A stretch of 33,254 bases of DNA. Source: Streptomyces silvae. Its GTDB lineage: Bacteria; Actinomycetota; Actinomycetes; Streptomycetales; Streptomycetaceae. Every line of letters begins with the position of its first letter. The stretch's first letter is position 1. The notes beneath the pieces are model-generated. The model searched no databases and was not told where the DNA came from. It saw only the letters and a program-made list of their open reading frames with translations. Location: the NCBI RefSeq assembly GCF_016745505.1, contig NZ_JAERUC010000183.1, forward strand, positions 1 through 33,254, read 5' to 3'. The position numbers and the translations under genes are program-made. Shown here one piece after another: positions 16,269 to 24,123 of the stretch.

Positions 16269-17181
16269 CCGAGGGCCACCGCCCCTGTGCCACGGCTGCC
16301 TCCACCCGGAGGACCAGCTCCCGGGCGACGACCTCGACGGCGGGCGGGACCCGCCGGTACCGAGGGGTGCCGAGGACGATCGACCGCCATACGTCGGGTT
16401 CGCAGAGCGGTGCGGCGCTCAGCGTGCCGTCCGCGACGTCCTCCGCGATGCCGACCCCGGGCAGCACGGTCCAGCCGTGCCCGGCCAGCACCAGCTGCTT
16501 CTGCACGCGCATGGCGTTGGTCTGTACGGCGATGTCCATCGGGCTCCCGGACCGGGCCGCCGCCGCGTCGATCAGGGTGCGCAGGGCATGACCCGCGGCG
16601 GGCATCACCAGGGGGTGGGCCGCCACGTCGGCGAAGGCCACCGGAAGGTCCGCCCGCAGCCCGGCCGCCGCGGGGGCCACCGCCCACAGGCGCTCGCGCA
16701 CCAGGGGGCGGGCGTTCAGGGACGGGGAGCTGTCCAGGTTGTACAGCAGGGTGAGATCCAGGTCGCCGTCGTCGAGCCACCGCTGGAGATGGCCTGAGTA
16801 CCCCGTCATCAGCCGCAGTTCCACACCCGGATGGGCCGCGCCGACCGCCGACACCAGCGGCTCCGCGAGCAGATCGCTCGTGCTCTCCAGCAGCCCGACC
16901 GTGACGATGCCCGTCACCTCACCCGGGCTGGGCTGCACCTCGGCGCGCGCCCGCTCCAGCTCGCTCAGGGCCCGGCGCGCCCGGTCGATCATGATCTCGC
17001 CGGCCTCGGTGGGCCGCATGCCCTGGCGCGTACGCCGGAAGAGGGCGACGCCGAGCTCCTCCTCCAGCGTGCGGATCTGCCGGGTGACGGCGGGCTGCAC
17101 CAGGTGGAGCAGCTCGGCGGCGCGCGTCACGCTGCCCACCTCGGCGACCGTGATGAGTGCCTTGAGCTGCTTGACGTCCAT
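16228..17181 (-). CDS. LysR-family regulator of the C5-dicarboxylate gene cluster
   Basis: A 317-residue LysR protein. MDVKQLKALITVAEVGSVTRAAELLHLVQPAVTRQIRTLEEELG is the N-terminal winged helix (residues 1-60), followed by a linker helix and a periplasmic-binding-like effector domain (for example GIVTVGLLEST). The start at 17181 has AGAGGG 7 nt upstream; a longer frame to 17226 would cover the operator. It sits between the transporter operon and the CoA-transferase operon, and shared 55-bp elements precede both, one of them in its own upstream region. It therefore probably activates both units in response to the acid or its CoA ester, and controls itself. Confidence 0.92.
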   Translation of the reverse strand: MDVKQLKALITVAEVGSVTRAAELLHLVQPAVTRQIRTLEEELGVALFRRTRQGMRPTEAGEIMIDRARRALSELERARAEVQPSPGEVTGIVTVGLLESTSDLLAEPLVSAVGAAHPGVELRLMTGYSGHLQRWLDDGDLDLTLLYNLDSSPSLNARPLVRERLWAVAPAAAGLRADLPVAFADVAAHPLVMPAAGHALRTLIDAAAARSGSPMDIAVQTNAMRVQKQLVLAGHGWTVLPGVGIAEDVADGTLSAAPLCEPDVWRSIVLGTPRYRRVPPAVEVVARELVLRVEAAVAQGRWPSAQLHTSGEQGSGA

Positions 17182-17212
17182 GGTGAGTCCCTCTTCCGGC
17201 ATCCGCGGCCCG

Positions 17213-17267
17213 CATGGCAGCATCACGGATTGTTATTTCCCTTGGCTTCACATGAGTGCACATGATG
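17213..17267 (+). promoter_or_regulatory. LysR-type operator/promoter B, between the LysR and CoA-transferase genes
   Basis: Plus strand: CATG (17213-17216), GCATCACGGATT (17220-17231), TATT (17234-17237), 23 nt, CATGATG (17261-17267), 41 bp before the CoA-transferase ATG. T17223 and A17235 form the T-N11-A box. The layout is identical to the element at 16070-16124. It also overlaps the region upstream of the divergent LysR gene, consistent with autoregulation. Confidence 0.72.
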
Positions 17268-17308
17268 ATACTCCCGCTCGGGCAACCGACACCTCCGGAG
17301 GACAACGC

Positions 17309-18517
17309 ATGCCAGAGAACGCCGCGCCCGCCGATGACCTGCCGCTGTCCGGCATCACGGTCGTGAGCATCGAGCAGGCGGTCGCCGCCCCCTTCGCCAC
17401 CCGCCAGCTCGCCGACCTCGGAGCACGGGTCATCAAGGTGGAACGCCCCGGCGACGGGGACTTCGCCCGGGCGTACGACACCACGGTGCACGGCCAGTCC
17501 AGCTACTTCGTGTGGCTGAACCGCTCCAAGGAATCGCTGACCCTGGACCTGAAGTCGGAGGAGGGCCGGGCCGTCCTGGAGGAACTCCTGGCGGGGGCCG
17601 ACGTGTTCGTGCAGAACCTGGCCCCCGGCGCCGCCGCCCGCATGGGCCTGGGCGCCGAGGACCTGGCTCAGCGGTTCCCGTCGCTGATCCCGTGTTCCGT
17701 CACCGGCTACGGATCGAGCGGGCCCTGGTCGGACCGCAAGGCGTACGACCTGCTGGTGCAGTGTCAGACCGGCCTGGTCTCCCTGACCGGCAGCGCCGAG
17801 GAGGCCGCGCGGGTCGGGGTGTCGGTCGCCGACATCGCCGCCGGCATGTACGCCTACAGCGGCATCCTCACCGCGCTGTTCACCCGGGCGACGCGCGGTT
17901 CCGTACGGGCCGTGGAGGTCTCGCTGTTCGAGGCGCTGGCCGAATGGATGAGCCAGCCCGCGTACTACACGGCGTACAGCGGGACGCAGCCGCCGCGCGT
18001 CGGCACCCGGCACGCCACCATCGCCCCGTACGGCACCTACACGGCGGCCGACGGCAAGGACGTCCTGCTCTCCGTGCAGAACGAACGCGAATGGGCCGCC
18101 CTCTGCGAGGAGTTCCTCGGCGACCCGGGCCTGACCACCGACCCCCGCTACGCCACCGGGTCCGCCCGGGTGCGCCACCGCGAGGAGGTCGACGCGCTCC
18201 TGGCCGGGAGGATCGCCGCGTCGGACAGCGGCGAGGTGATGAGGCTGCTCGACACCATCGGCATCGCCAACGCCCCCGTCAACGACGTGAAGCAGTTCCT
18301 GGAGCACCCCGTGCTGGCGGGCCGTGACCGCTGGCGGGAGGTGCCCGTGCCCGGTGGGGCGACGATGACGGCCCTGCTGCCGCCCGTCGACCTGGTCGGC
18401 ACCGCGCCGCGCATGGGCGCGGTCCCCGCCGTCGGCGAGCACACCGAACGGATCCTGGCCGAGCTGGGCCACTCACCCGCCCGGATCGAGGCCCTGCGCG
18501 CCCACGGCGCCATCTGA
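17309..18517 (+). CDS. Family III CoA-transferase (CaiB/BaiF), probable itaconate CoA-transferase
   Basis: A 402-residue enzyme. LSGITVVSIEQAVAAPFATRQLADLGA is the family III opening, VIKVERPGDGD the CoA-binding loop, and Asp147 in RKAYDLLVQ the catalytic aspartate that forms the acyl anhydride. LFTRATRG and GIANAPVNDV are further family landmarks. Such enzymes move CoA from a donor such as succinyl-CoA to a free carboxylate, here probably itaconate or a related C5-dicarboxylate. The ATG at 17309 follows GGAGGA by 7 nt; the frame is open far upstream but only as antisense of the LysR gene. It is the first gene of an operon with the acyl-CoA dehydrogenase 46 bp downstream. Substrate inferred from context. 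Confidence 0.88.
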   Translation: MPENAAPADDLPLSGITVVSIEQAVAAPFATRQLADLGARVIKVERPGDGDFARAYDTTVHGQSSYFVWLNRSKESLTLDLKSEEGRAVLEELLAGADVFVQNLAPGAAARMGLGAEDLAQRFPSLIPCSVTGYGSSGPWSDRKAYDLLVQCQTGLVSLTGSAEEAARVGVSVADIAAGMYAYSGILTALFTRATRGSVRAVEVSLFEALAEWMSQPAYYTAYSGTQPPRVGTRHATIAPYGTYTAADGKDVLLSVQNEREWAALCEEFLGDPGLTTDPRYATGSARVRHREEVDALLAGRIAASDSGEVMRLLDTIGIANAPVNDVKQFLEHPVLAGRDRWREVPVPGGATMTALLPPVDLVGTAPRMGAVPAVGEHTERILAELGHSPARIEALRAHGAI

Positions 18518-18563
18518 CCACCCGCCACCCCAGCAGGACCCGCGGCAAGGAGGCCGCCCCCAC

Positions 18564-19730
18564 ATGAGCACCCTCGACATCCTCTCCGAGGACGAGCAGT
18601 TCGTCGTCCGCACGGTGCGCGCCTTCGTCGACAAGGACATCAAGCCCGTCGCGCGGGAACTCGACCACACCGACACCTATCCCGAGGCCCTGATCGAGCA
18701 GATGAAGGAGCTCGGCATCTTCGGCCTGGCCGTCCCTGAGGAGTACGGCGGCACCCCCGTGTCGACCCCTTGCTACGTCCTCGTCACCGAGGAGCTGGCG
18801 CGCGGCTGGATGAGCCTGGCCGGCGCCATGGGCGGACACACCGTGGTCGCCAAGCTGCTGCTCCGCTTCGGCACCGAGGAGCAGAAGCGGCGGTACCTGC
18901 CGAGGATGGCCACCGGCGAGGTCAGGGCCACCATGGCCCTCACCGAGCCGGGCGGCGGCTCCGACCTCCAGGCCATGCGCACCGTCGCCCGCAAGGACGG
19001 CGAGGAATACGTGATCGACGGCGCCAAGACCTGGATCACCAACTCGCGGCGCTCGCAGCTGATCGCCCTGCTGTGCAAGACCGATCCGCAGGCGTCCCCG
19101 GCGCACAAGGGGATCTCCATCCTTCTCGTCGAGCACGGCCCCGGGCTGACGGTCTCCCGCGATCTGCCCAAGCTGGGCTACAAGGGCGTGGAGAGCTGCG
19201 AACTCTCCTTCGAGGGCTACCGGGCGCCGGCCGACGCGGTGCTCGGCGGGGCCGAGGGCGACGGGTTCGGCCAGATGATGAAGGGCCTGGAGACCGGCCG
19301 TCTCCAGGTCGCCGCCCGCGCCCTCGGCGTCGGCCGGGCCGCACTGGAGGACTCCCTCGCCTACGCCCAGGAGCGGGAGTCCTTCGGACAGCCGATCTGG
19401 AAGCACCAGTCCATCGGCAACTACCTGGCCGACATGGCGACGTCGCTCACCGCCGCCCGACAGCTCACCCTGTACGCGGCCCGCGAGGCGGACGCCGGGC
19501 GGCGCGTGGACATGGAGGCGGGCATGGCGAAGCTGTTCGCCTCCGAGACGGCCATGCAGATCGCCCTCAACGCCGTACGTATCCACGGCGGTTACGGCTA
19601 CTCGACCGAGTTCGACGTGGAGCGCTACTTCCGGGACGCCCCGCTGATGATCGTCGGCGAGGGCACCAACGAGATCCAGCGCAACGTCATCGCGAGCCAG
19701 CTGGTCAGGCGCGGGGGCCTCGACGCGTGA
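18564..19730 (+). CDS. Acyl-CoA dehydrogenase
   Basis: A 388-residue FAD enzyme with full family length. MALTEPGGGSD and WITNS are the FAD/substrate loops, RESFGQPIWKHQSI the second FAD signature, IHGGYGYSTEFDVERYFRD the C-terminal signature, and MIVGEGTNEIQRN carries the likely catalytic base Glu366. It would oxidise a saturated acyl-CoA to its 2,3-enoyl form. The itaconate cluster of Pseudomonas also carries such a gene, although the three core steps do not need one; it may feed methylsuccinyl-CoA-type substrates to the hydratase. GGAGG lies upstream of the ATG. Confidence 0.92.
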   Translation: MSTLDILSEDEQFVVRTVRAFVDKDIKPVARELDHTDTYPEALIEQMKELGIFGLAVPEEYGGTPVSTPCYVLVTEELARGWMSLAGAMGGHTVVAKLLLRFGTEEQKRRYLPRMATGEVRATMALTEPGGGSDLQAMRTVARKDGEEYVIDGAKTWITNSRRSQLIALLCKTDPQASPAHKGISILLVEHGPGLTVSRDLPKLGYKGVESCELSFEGYRAPADAVLGGAEGDGFGQMMKGLETGRLQVAARALGVGRAALEDSLAYAQERESFGQPIWKHQSIGNYLADMATSLTAARQLTLYAAREADAGRRVDMEAGMAKLFASETAMQIALNAVRIHGGYGYSTEFDVERYFRDAPLMIVGEGTNEIQRNVIASQLVRRGGLDA

Positions 19731-19868
19731 AGACCGCGGGGCGGCCCCGCCCGCGTCCCGGGCGCTCCACGGCAGGTGCGGGCCTTGCTAGGGTTGCGGC
19801 GGCGGTGGTCAGACTGCGTCGTCCACCCGGCTCCGACCGCACGCCGTCGGACGAGGGAGAGTGATTCT

Positions 19869-20423
19869 GTGGGGATCGTCGACGACGCCCTGGACCGCGC
19901 GGACCAGGAGGCGTTCACCCGGGAGCCGCCCAGGAGCCTCAAGGCGCGCATCAACTTCCTGATGAAGCAGCTCAGGACGACCAAGGCCGTCGCCCGTGAG
20001 ATCGGGGTCAGCCAGCGCTCGGTGGAGCGCTACATCAAGGGCGAGCGCAAGCACCCTCCCAAGGCCGTCTCCGACCGGATCGACACGGCGGTACGTTCCC
20101 GGTGGCAGCCGAGGGTCCGCCGGCGCCGGCAACAGCAGGCCGCCGCCGCGACCGGTATGACCGTGGAGACGCGGGCCCGGTTCGGCTACACCGCACCCGT
20201 CGGCACGACCGACGACGGACGGATGCGCCGGCTGACCGTGCACCTTCCCCCTCCGTACGCCCGCCGTCTGTTCGACGCCCAGCAGCAGGGCGCCGACGAC
20301 GCGCGCCTGCGGGACATCGTCGCCGAGGGTCTCCAGGAGATCTACTTCAAGGACGGCGGACGCAGGGCCCAGGACCTCGAAGTCGCGCTCACGGACGTCG
20401 ACTACTTCGACGTCTCCTACTAG
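19869..20423 (+). CDS. tpg: Telomere-protecting terminal protein (Tpg) homologue
   Basis: A 184-residue protein, exactly the usual Tpg length, starting at a GTG 7 nt after GAGGGAGAG; the upstream open frame has no ribosome site. Tpg is covalently attached to the 5' ends of linear Streptomyces replicons and primes end patching. Visible parts: KAVAREIGVSQRSVERYIKGE (about 39-60), a helix-turn-helix-like DNA-binding segment; SRWQPRVRRRRQQQ, basic; VETRARFGYTAPVGTTDD, the conserved centre, with Thr114 at the position I recall as the DNA-linked residue; then LPPPYARRLFDAQ and EGLQEIYFKDGGRRA. The telomere-associated partner gene tap, usually directly upstream, is missing: the upstream neighbour is the acyl-CoA dehydrogenase. 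A TAGGGT (19789-19794) could be its -10 box. Confidence 0.88.
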   Translation: MGIVDDALDRADQEAFTREPPRSLKARINFLMKQLRTTKAVAREIGVSQRSVERYIKGERKHPPKAVSDRIDTAVRSRWQPRVRRRRQQQAAAATGMTVETRARFGYTAPVGTTDDGRMRRLTVHLPPPYARRLFDAQQQGADDARLRDIVAEGLQEIYFKDGGRRAQDLEVALTDVDYFDVSY

Positions 20424-20544
20424 CCCGCCGATCGCACCCACGCACGACCGGCATCCGAAGTCCGTTGCCCCGCAAGGGCGTTGCTCATCCGCCCCACTGC
20501 CGTGCGCCGTCGGGTGGAGCCGGAATCCGTACCTGTCATGAACC

Positions 20545-20594
20545 TTGTCAGCCTGGCTCCGGGCGCTCTATTGTCGCGGACAGAAAGCGCTTTC
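20545..20594 (+). promoter_or_regulatory. Pectate lyase promoter with LacI-type operator
   Basis: TTGTCA (20545-20550), 18 bp, TATTGT (20569-20574) is a good sigma-70-type promoter, with transcription expected near 20581. GAAAGCGCTTTC at 20583-20594 is a perfect 12-bp palindrome with the central CG of LacI-family operators, placed right after the start, where a repressor would block transcription. No LacI gene is in the window. Confidence 0.65.
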
Positions 20595-20623
20595 CCCTCC
20601 TGGCTCCCGTCCGGTGGAAGCGC

Positions 20624-20712
20624 CCGTCACGACGGCCGTCGTGACGGACGTGCACGAGCCGCCACCGGCCCGGGCCAGGGCTTCTCCGAGAGCTCGGCTT
20701 CTCCGGAGAAGC
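20624..20712. other. Two perfect palindromes in the pectate lyase 5' leader
   Basis: A 24-bp perfect palindrome at 20624-20647 (arms CCGTCACGACGG and complement, no loop) and GCTTCTCCGGAGAAGC at 20697-20712. Both lie in the 236-nt stretch between the promoter and the ATG, so they could form stable leader hairpins or bind dimeric proteins. No gene is seen in 20424-20816. Confidence 0.6.
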
Positions 20713-20816
20713 GCACGCGTCAAGCCGGCGTGAGCCGCCCGTCGACGGCAGCTCCGCCGGTCCGCCGTTGCGACCGCGGCGACACCCAGCACGTGAAGAC
20801 GAATGGGGACACGAAG

Positions 20817-22376
20817 ATGAGACGACCAGTCGCGCTGCGACTCAACGCCGCCCTGGCCACCCTGGCCGTGGCGGCCGCGACCGGCGTGGTGCTGTCGATG
20901 CCCGAGGCGGCGTCGGCGGCGGTGACCGGGAGCGCCACCGGGTACGCGACCCAGAACGGCGGGACCACCGGCGGCGCCGGCGGGACGACGGTGCGGGCCA
21001 CCACGGGTACGGCGATCCACACGGCCCTCTGCAACCGGGCCAGCAGCAGCACCCCGATCACCATCGAGGTCGAGGGCACGATCAACCACGGCAACACCGC
21101 CAAGGTGTCCGGCGACAGCTGCAACACCGCAGCCGGCGTGATCGAGCTCAAGCAGATCAGCAACGTCACGATCGTCGGCGTCGGCAGCGGAGCCGTCTTC
21201 GACCAGCTGGGCATCCACATCCGCCAGTCCAGCAACATCATCATTCAGAACGTGACCGTCAAGAACGTCAAGAAGTCCGGCTCGCCCACCTCCAACGGCG
21301 GTGACGCCATCGGTATGGAGAGCGACGTCCGCAACGTCTGGGTCGACCACACCACCCTCGAGGCGTCGGGCGGTGAGTCGGAGGGGTTCGACGGCCTCTT
21401 CGACATGAAGGCCAACACCCAGTACGTCACGCTGTCCTACAGCACCCTGCGCAACTCCGGCCGCGGCGGCCTGGTCGGGTCCAGCGAGACCGAGCTCTCC
21501 AACGGCTACATCACGTACCACCACAACCTGTACGAGAACATCGACTCGCGGGTACCCCTGCTGCGCGGCGGCATCGCCCACATCTACAACAACTACTACG
21601 TGAAGCTCAACGAGTCCGGCATCAACTCCCGGGCGGGCGCCCGCGCCAAGGTGGACAACAACTACTTCAAGGACTCCAAGGACGTCCTGGGCACGTTCTA
21701 CACCGACGCGGCCGGATACTGGCAGGTCAGCGGCAACACCTTCGACAACGTGACCTGGTCCGCGCCCGGCAGCGAGAACAACCCGGCCGGTCCCGACCCG
21801 AAGTCCAACACCACCGTCAGCATCCCCTACGCGTACAGCCTCGACGCCGCGAGCTGCGTGCCGGGCATCGTGACGGCGACGGCCGGTGCCAACAAGGGGC
21901 TGAAGGTCTCGGACGGCAACTGCTCGCCGCAGACGCCGGACCCGACGACCGGCCCGACGGACCCGACACCGGATCCGACGGACCCCACGCCCGACCCCAC
22001 CCAGCCCAGCGGCACCAACCTCAGCCTGGACGCCGGTGCCGACGGTTCCAGCAAGGCCTCCGGTACCAGCTACGGCAACGTACGGGACGGTGACCTGAGC
22101 ACCTACTGGTCGCCGGCCGGAGCGACCGGTTCCGTCTCGGTCAAGTGGGGGAGCGCCACCTCGGTCTCCAGGATCAACATCCGTGAGGCGTCGGGATCCA
22201 CCGGCGCCATCGGGTCCTGGAGGGTCCTCAACGGTGACACCGGCGCCGTGCTGAAATCCGGCAGCGGGGCGGGCGTCATCGCGGTGCCGCCGACCTCACT
22301 GAAGAAGATCACCTTCGAGATCACCGGCTCCACGGGGACGCCGAAGGTGGCCGAGTTCGAGACGTACGCCGGATAG
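20817..22376 (+). CDS. Secreted pectate lyase (polysaccharide lyase family 1) with C-terminal F5/8-like domain
   Basis: A 519-residue exported enzyme that would cleave polygalacturonate by beta-elimination with calcium. Signal peptide residues 1-35 (MRRP, hydrophobic core, AASA cut). The right-handed beta-helix catalytic domain follows: VWVDHTTLEA (the WVDH calcium region), FDGLFDMK, and SRVPLLRGGIAHIYNNYY, the RxPxxR motif with the catalytic arginine. A linker of PDPT repeats (about 381-400) joins it to a C-terminal jelly-roll-like module starting NLSLDAGADGSSKASG, likely a carbohydrate-binding discoidin-type domain. The ATG at 20817 is chosen because it heads the signal peptide; an in-frame GTG at 20793 is possible. 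Its promoter has a LacI-like operator. Confidence 0.9.
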   Translation: MRRPVALRLNAALATLAVAAATGVVLSMPEAASAAVTGSATGYATQNGGTTGGAGGTTVRATTGTAIHTALCNRASSSTPITIEVEGTINHGNTAKVSGDSCNTAAGVIELKQISNVTIVGVGSGAVFDQLGIHIRQSSNIIIQNVTVKNVKKSGSPTSNGGDAIGMESDVRNVWVDHTTLEASGGESEGFDGLFDMKANTQYVTLSYSTLRNSGRGGLVGSSETELSNGYITYHHNLYENIDSRVPLLRGGIAHIYNNYYVKLNESGINSRAGARAKVDNNYFKDSKDVLGTFYTDAAGYWQVSGNTFDNVTWSAPGSENNPAGPDPKSNTTVSIPYAYSLDAASCVPGIVTATAGANKGLKVSDGNCSPQTPDPTTGPTDPTPDPTDPTPDPTQPSGTNLSLDAGADGSSKASGTSYGNVRDGDLSTYWSPAGATGSVSVKWGSATSVSRINIREASGSTGAIGSWRVLNGDTGAVLKSGSGAGVIAVPPTSLKKITFEITGSTGTPKVAEFETYAG

Positions 22377-22383
22377 TTGGGGC

Positions 22384-22467
22384 GGTCCCGGCGCACCGTC
22401 GTCCGGGACCGTGACCCCGCCGCCCGACCCGTCCGGGACGGGGGCCGTCGGACGCGACGGCCCCCGT
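22384..22467 (+). terminator. Two hairpins ending the pectate lyase transcript
   Basis: GGTCCCGG/CCGGGACC (22384-22391 and 22403-22410) is followed by a 13-bp perfect stem at 22438-22450 and 22455-22467 with a 4-nt loop, then gttcg. The second is a very strong GC-rich terminator. The rest of 22377-22661 shows no gene. Confidence 0.7.
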
Positions 22468-22661
22468 TCGCGTGGGCGGGTCCGTGTGCGGTCCGTGTGC
22501 GCCGGGGGAGCGAGGGCTGCGGACGCGCCCGGGGGCGGTGACCGGGTGCGGGCCCTGTGGTGGAATCGGCGGACCGGCCCGGCCGGTCCGGGGACCCGGC
22601 GGGTCGGCCCGGTGCCCGGCACCGTCGGCGCCGCCCGTCCTTTCTCCCCCTGGAGCACCCC

Positions 22662-23888
22662 TTGAGCAGTGAGAGCGCCCGTACCGGCGACACCCTCGAC
22701 GTACAGGCGATCCGTGCCTGCTTCCCCGCCCTGAAGGCGGGGACCGCCCGCTTCGACGCACCCGGCGGCACCCAGACTCCCCAGCAGGTGATCGACGCGA
22801 TCACCGAGTCCCTCACCCGTCCGCTGGCCAACCGCGGTGTGCTCACCGAGGGCGCGCGCAACGCCGAGGCCCTCGTGACCGGCGCCCGGCAGGCCCTGGC
22901 CGATCTCCTCGGCTCGGAGCCCGGCGCCGTGGTGTTCGGCCGCAGCGCCACACAGCTCGTCTACGACCTGGCGCGCACCCTGGCCAAGGAGTGGGGCCCG
23001 GGGGACGAGGTGGTGGTCTCGCGTCTGGACCACGACTCGAACATACGGCCATGGATCCAGGCCGCCGAGGCGGTGGGCGCGACGGTCCGGTGGGCCGACT
23101 TCGACCCCGGGACGGGGGAGTTCGAGCCGGAGCACCTCCAGGCCGTGCTCTCCGGCCGTACCCGGCTCGTCGCCGTCACCGCCGCCTCCAACCTCATCGG
23201 CACCTGCCCCGACGTCCCCGCCCTCGCGGAGCTGGCGCACGGCGCCGGCGCGCTGCTCCACGTCGACGCCGTGCACTACGCCTCGCACGCCACCGTCGAC
23301 CTGGCCGCACTCGGCGCGGACACCCTGGTCTGCTCGCCGTACAAATTCCTCGGACCGCATCTCGGCGTACTGACCGGGCGGAGCGAACTGCTCCACAGCC
23401 TGCGGCCGGACAAACTGCTGCCCTCCAGCGACGCCGTGCCCGAGCGCTTCGAGCTGGGCACGCTTCCCTACGAACTCCTGGTGGGCGCGACGGCGGCTGT
23501 TGACTTCCTCGCCGGCCTCGCCCCCGGCCCGGGAAGCCGGCGGGAACGGCTGGTCCGCGCGTTCACGGCGCTCACCGCGCACGAGGACCGGCTGCGCGGA
23601 CGCATCGAGGCCGGCCTCGCCGCGCTGGACGGCGTCACGGTCCACTCCCGCGCCCGACGGCGCACCCCGACCACCCTGTTCACCGTGGCCGGCAGGACCC
23701 CGGGGGACGTCTCCCGGCAGCTGGCCGAGCGCGGCGTCGACGCACCGGCCGGATCCTTCTACGCGTGGGAGGCCTCCCGCAGGCTCGGACTGGGCGAGGA
23801 GGGCGGTGTCCGGGTCGGTCTCGCGCCCTACACCTGCGACGACGACGTCGACCGCCTCCTGGACGCGCTCGACGTGCCCCGCCGGTGA
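22662..23888 (+). CDS. Cysteine desulfurase-like PLP enzyme (class V aminotransferase fold)
   Basis: A 408-residue cytosolic PLP-fold enzyme, starting at TTG with GGAG 6 nt upstream. FDAPGGTQTPQQVIDAI opens the fold; FGRSATQLVYDLARTL is the phosphate-binding region; HVDAVHYASH (200-209) holds the cofactor-ring Asp202 and His; and CSPYKFLGPHLG carries Lys228, the Schiff-base lysine. It fits the cysteine desulfurase-like subgroup rather than IscS or SufS, because a clear Cys-loop near the C-terminus is not seen. The physiological substrate is therefore uncertain. It is monocistronic, between two terminator-like regions. Confidence 0.88.
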   Translation: MSSESARTGDTLDVQAIRACFPALKAGTARFDAPGGTQTPQQVIDAITESLTRPLANRGVLTEGARNAEALVTGARQALADLLGSEPGAVVFGRSATQLVYDLARTLAKEWGPGDEVVVSRLDHDSNIRPWIQAAEAVGATVRWADFDPGTGEFEPEHLQAVLSGRTRLVAVTAASNLIGTCPDVPALAELAHGAGALLHVDAVHYASHATVDLAALGADTLVCSPYKFLGPHLGVLTGRSELLHSLRPDKLLPSSDAVPERFELGTLPYELLVGATAAVDFLAGLAPGPGSRRERLVRAFTALTAHEDRLRGRIEAGLAALDGVTVHSRARRRTPTTLFTVAGRTPGDVSRQLAERGVDAPAGSFYAWEASRRLGLGEEGGVRVGLAPYTCDDDVDRLLDALDVPRR

Positions 23889-23971
23889 CGGACTGAACGA
23901 GCGGCGGAACCGGGGCGCCGGGGGCGGAGGGCAGGGCGCTCGCCCCCGGCGCGGCCATTGACCGGGGCGCG

Positions 23972-24007
23972 TTCACACGCCTAATCTCAGTTCTCATACA
24001 TGTATGA
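23972..24007 (+). promoter_or_regulatory. Promoter and palindromic operator ahead of glucarate dehydratase
   Basis: TTCACA (23972-23977), 17 bp, CATACA (23995-24000) could be the promoter. TCATACATGTATGA at 23994-24007 is a perfect 14-bp palindrome overlapping the -10 box. Its shape suits a FadR-type GntR repressor, the class that often controls sugar-acid genes. About 115 nt of leader separate it from the ATG; nothing else is seen in 23889-24123. Confidence 0.5.
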
Positions 24008-24123
24008 CATCTGCATACGGAGATGAGTGCTGTGGGTGGTCCAGCGCGGCGGACCCCGGCGTCCCCGGCCTCCGCACCTCTCCCCGCCCGGCGCCCCTCT
24101 CGCACCCAAGGAACCCGACCCGT

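Noticed and set aside
13731..16754. 1007-codon plus-strand open frame
   Set aside because: Antisense to the hydratase and transporter genes, with composition typical of reverse-frame translation and no recognisable motif.
20481..20816. N-terminal extension of the pectate lyase
   Set aside because: It spans the promoter, operator and palindromes and would bury the signal peptide.
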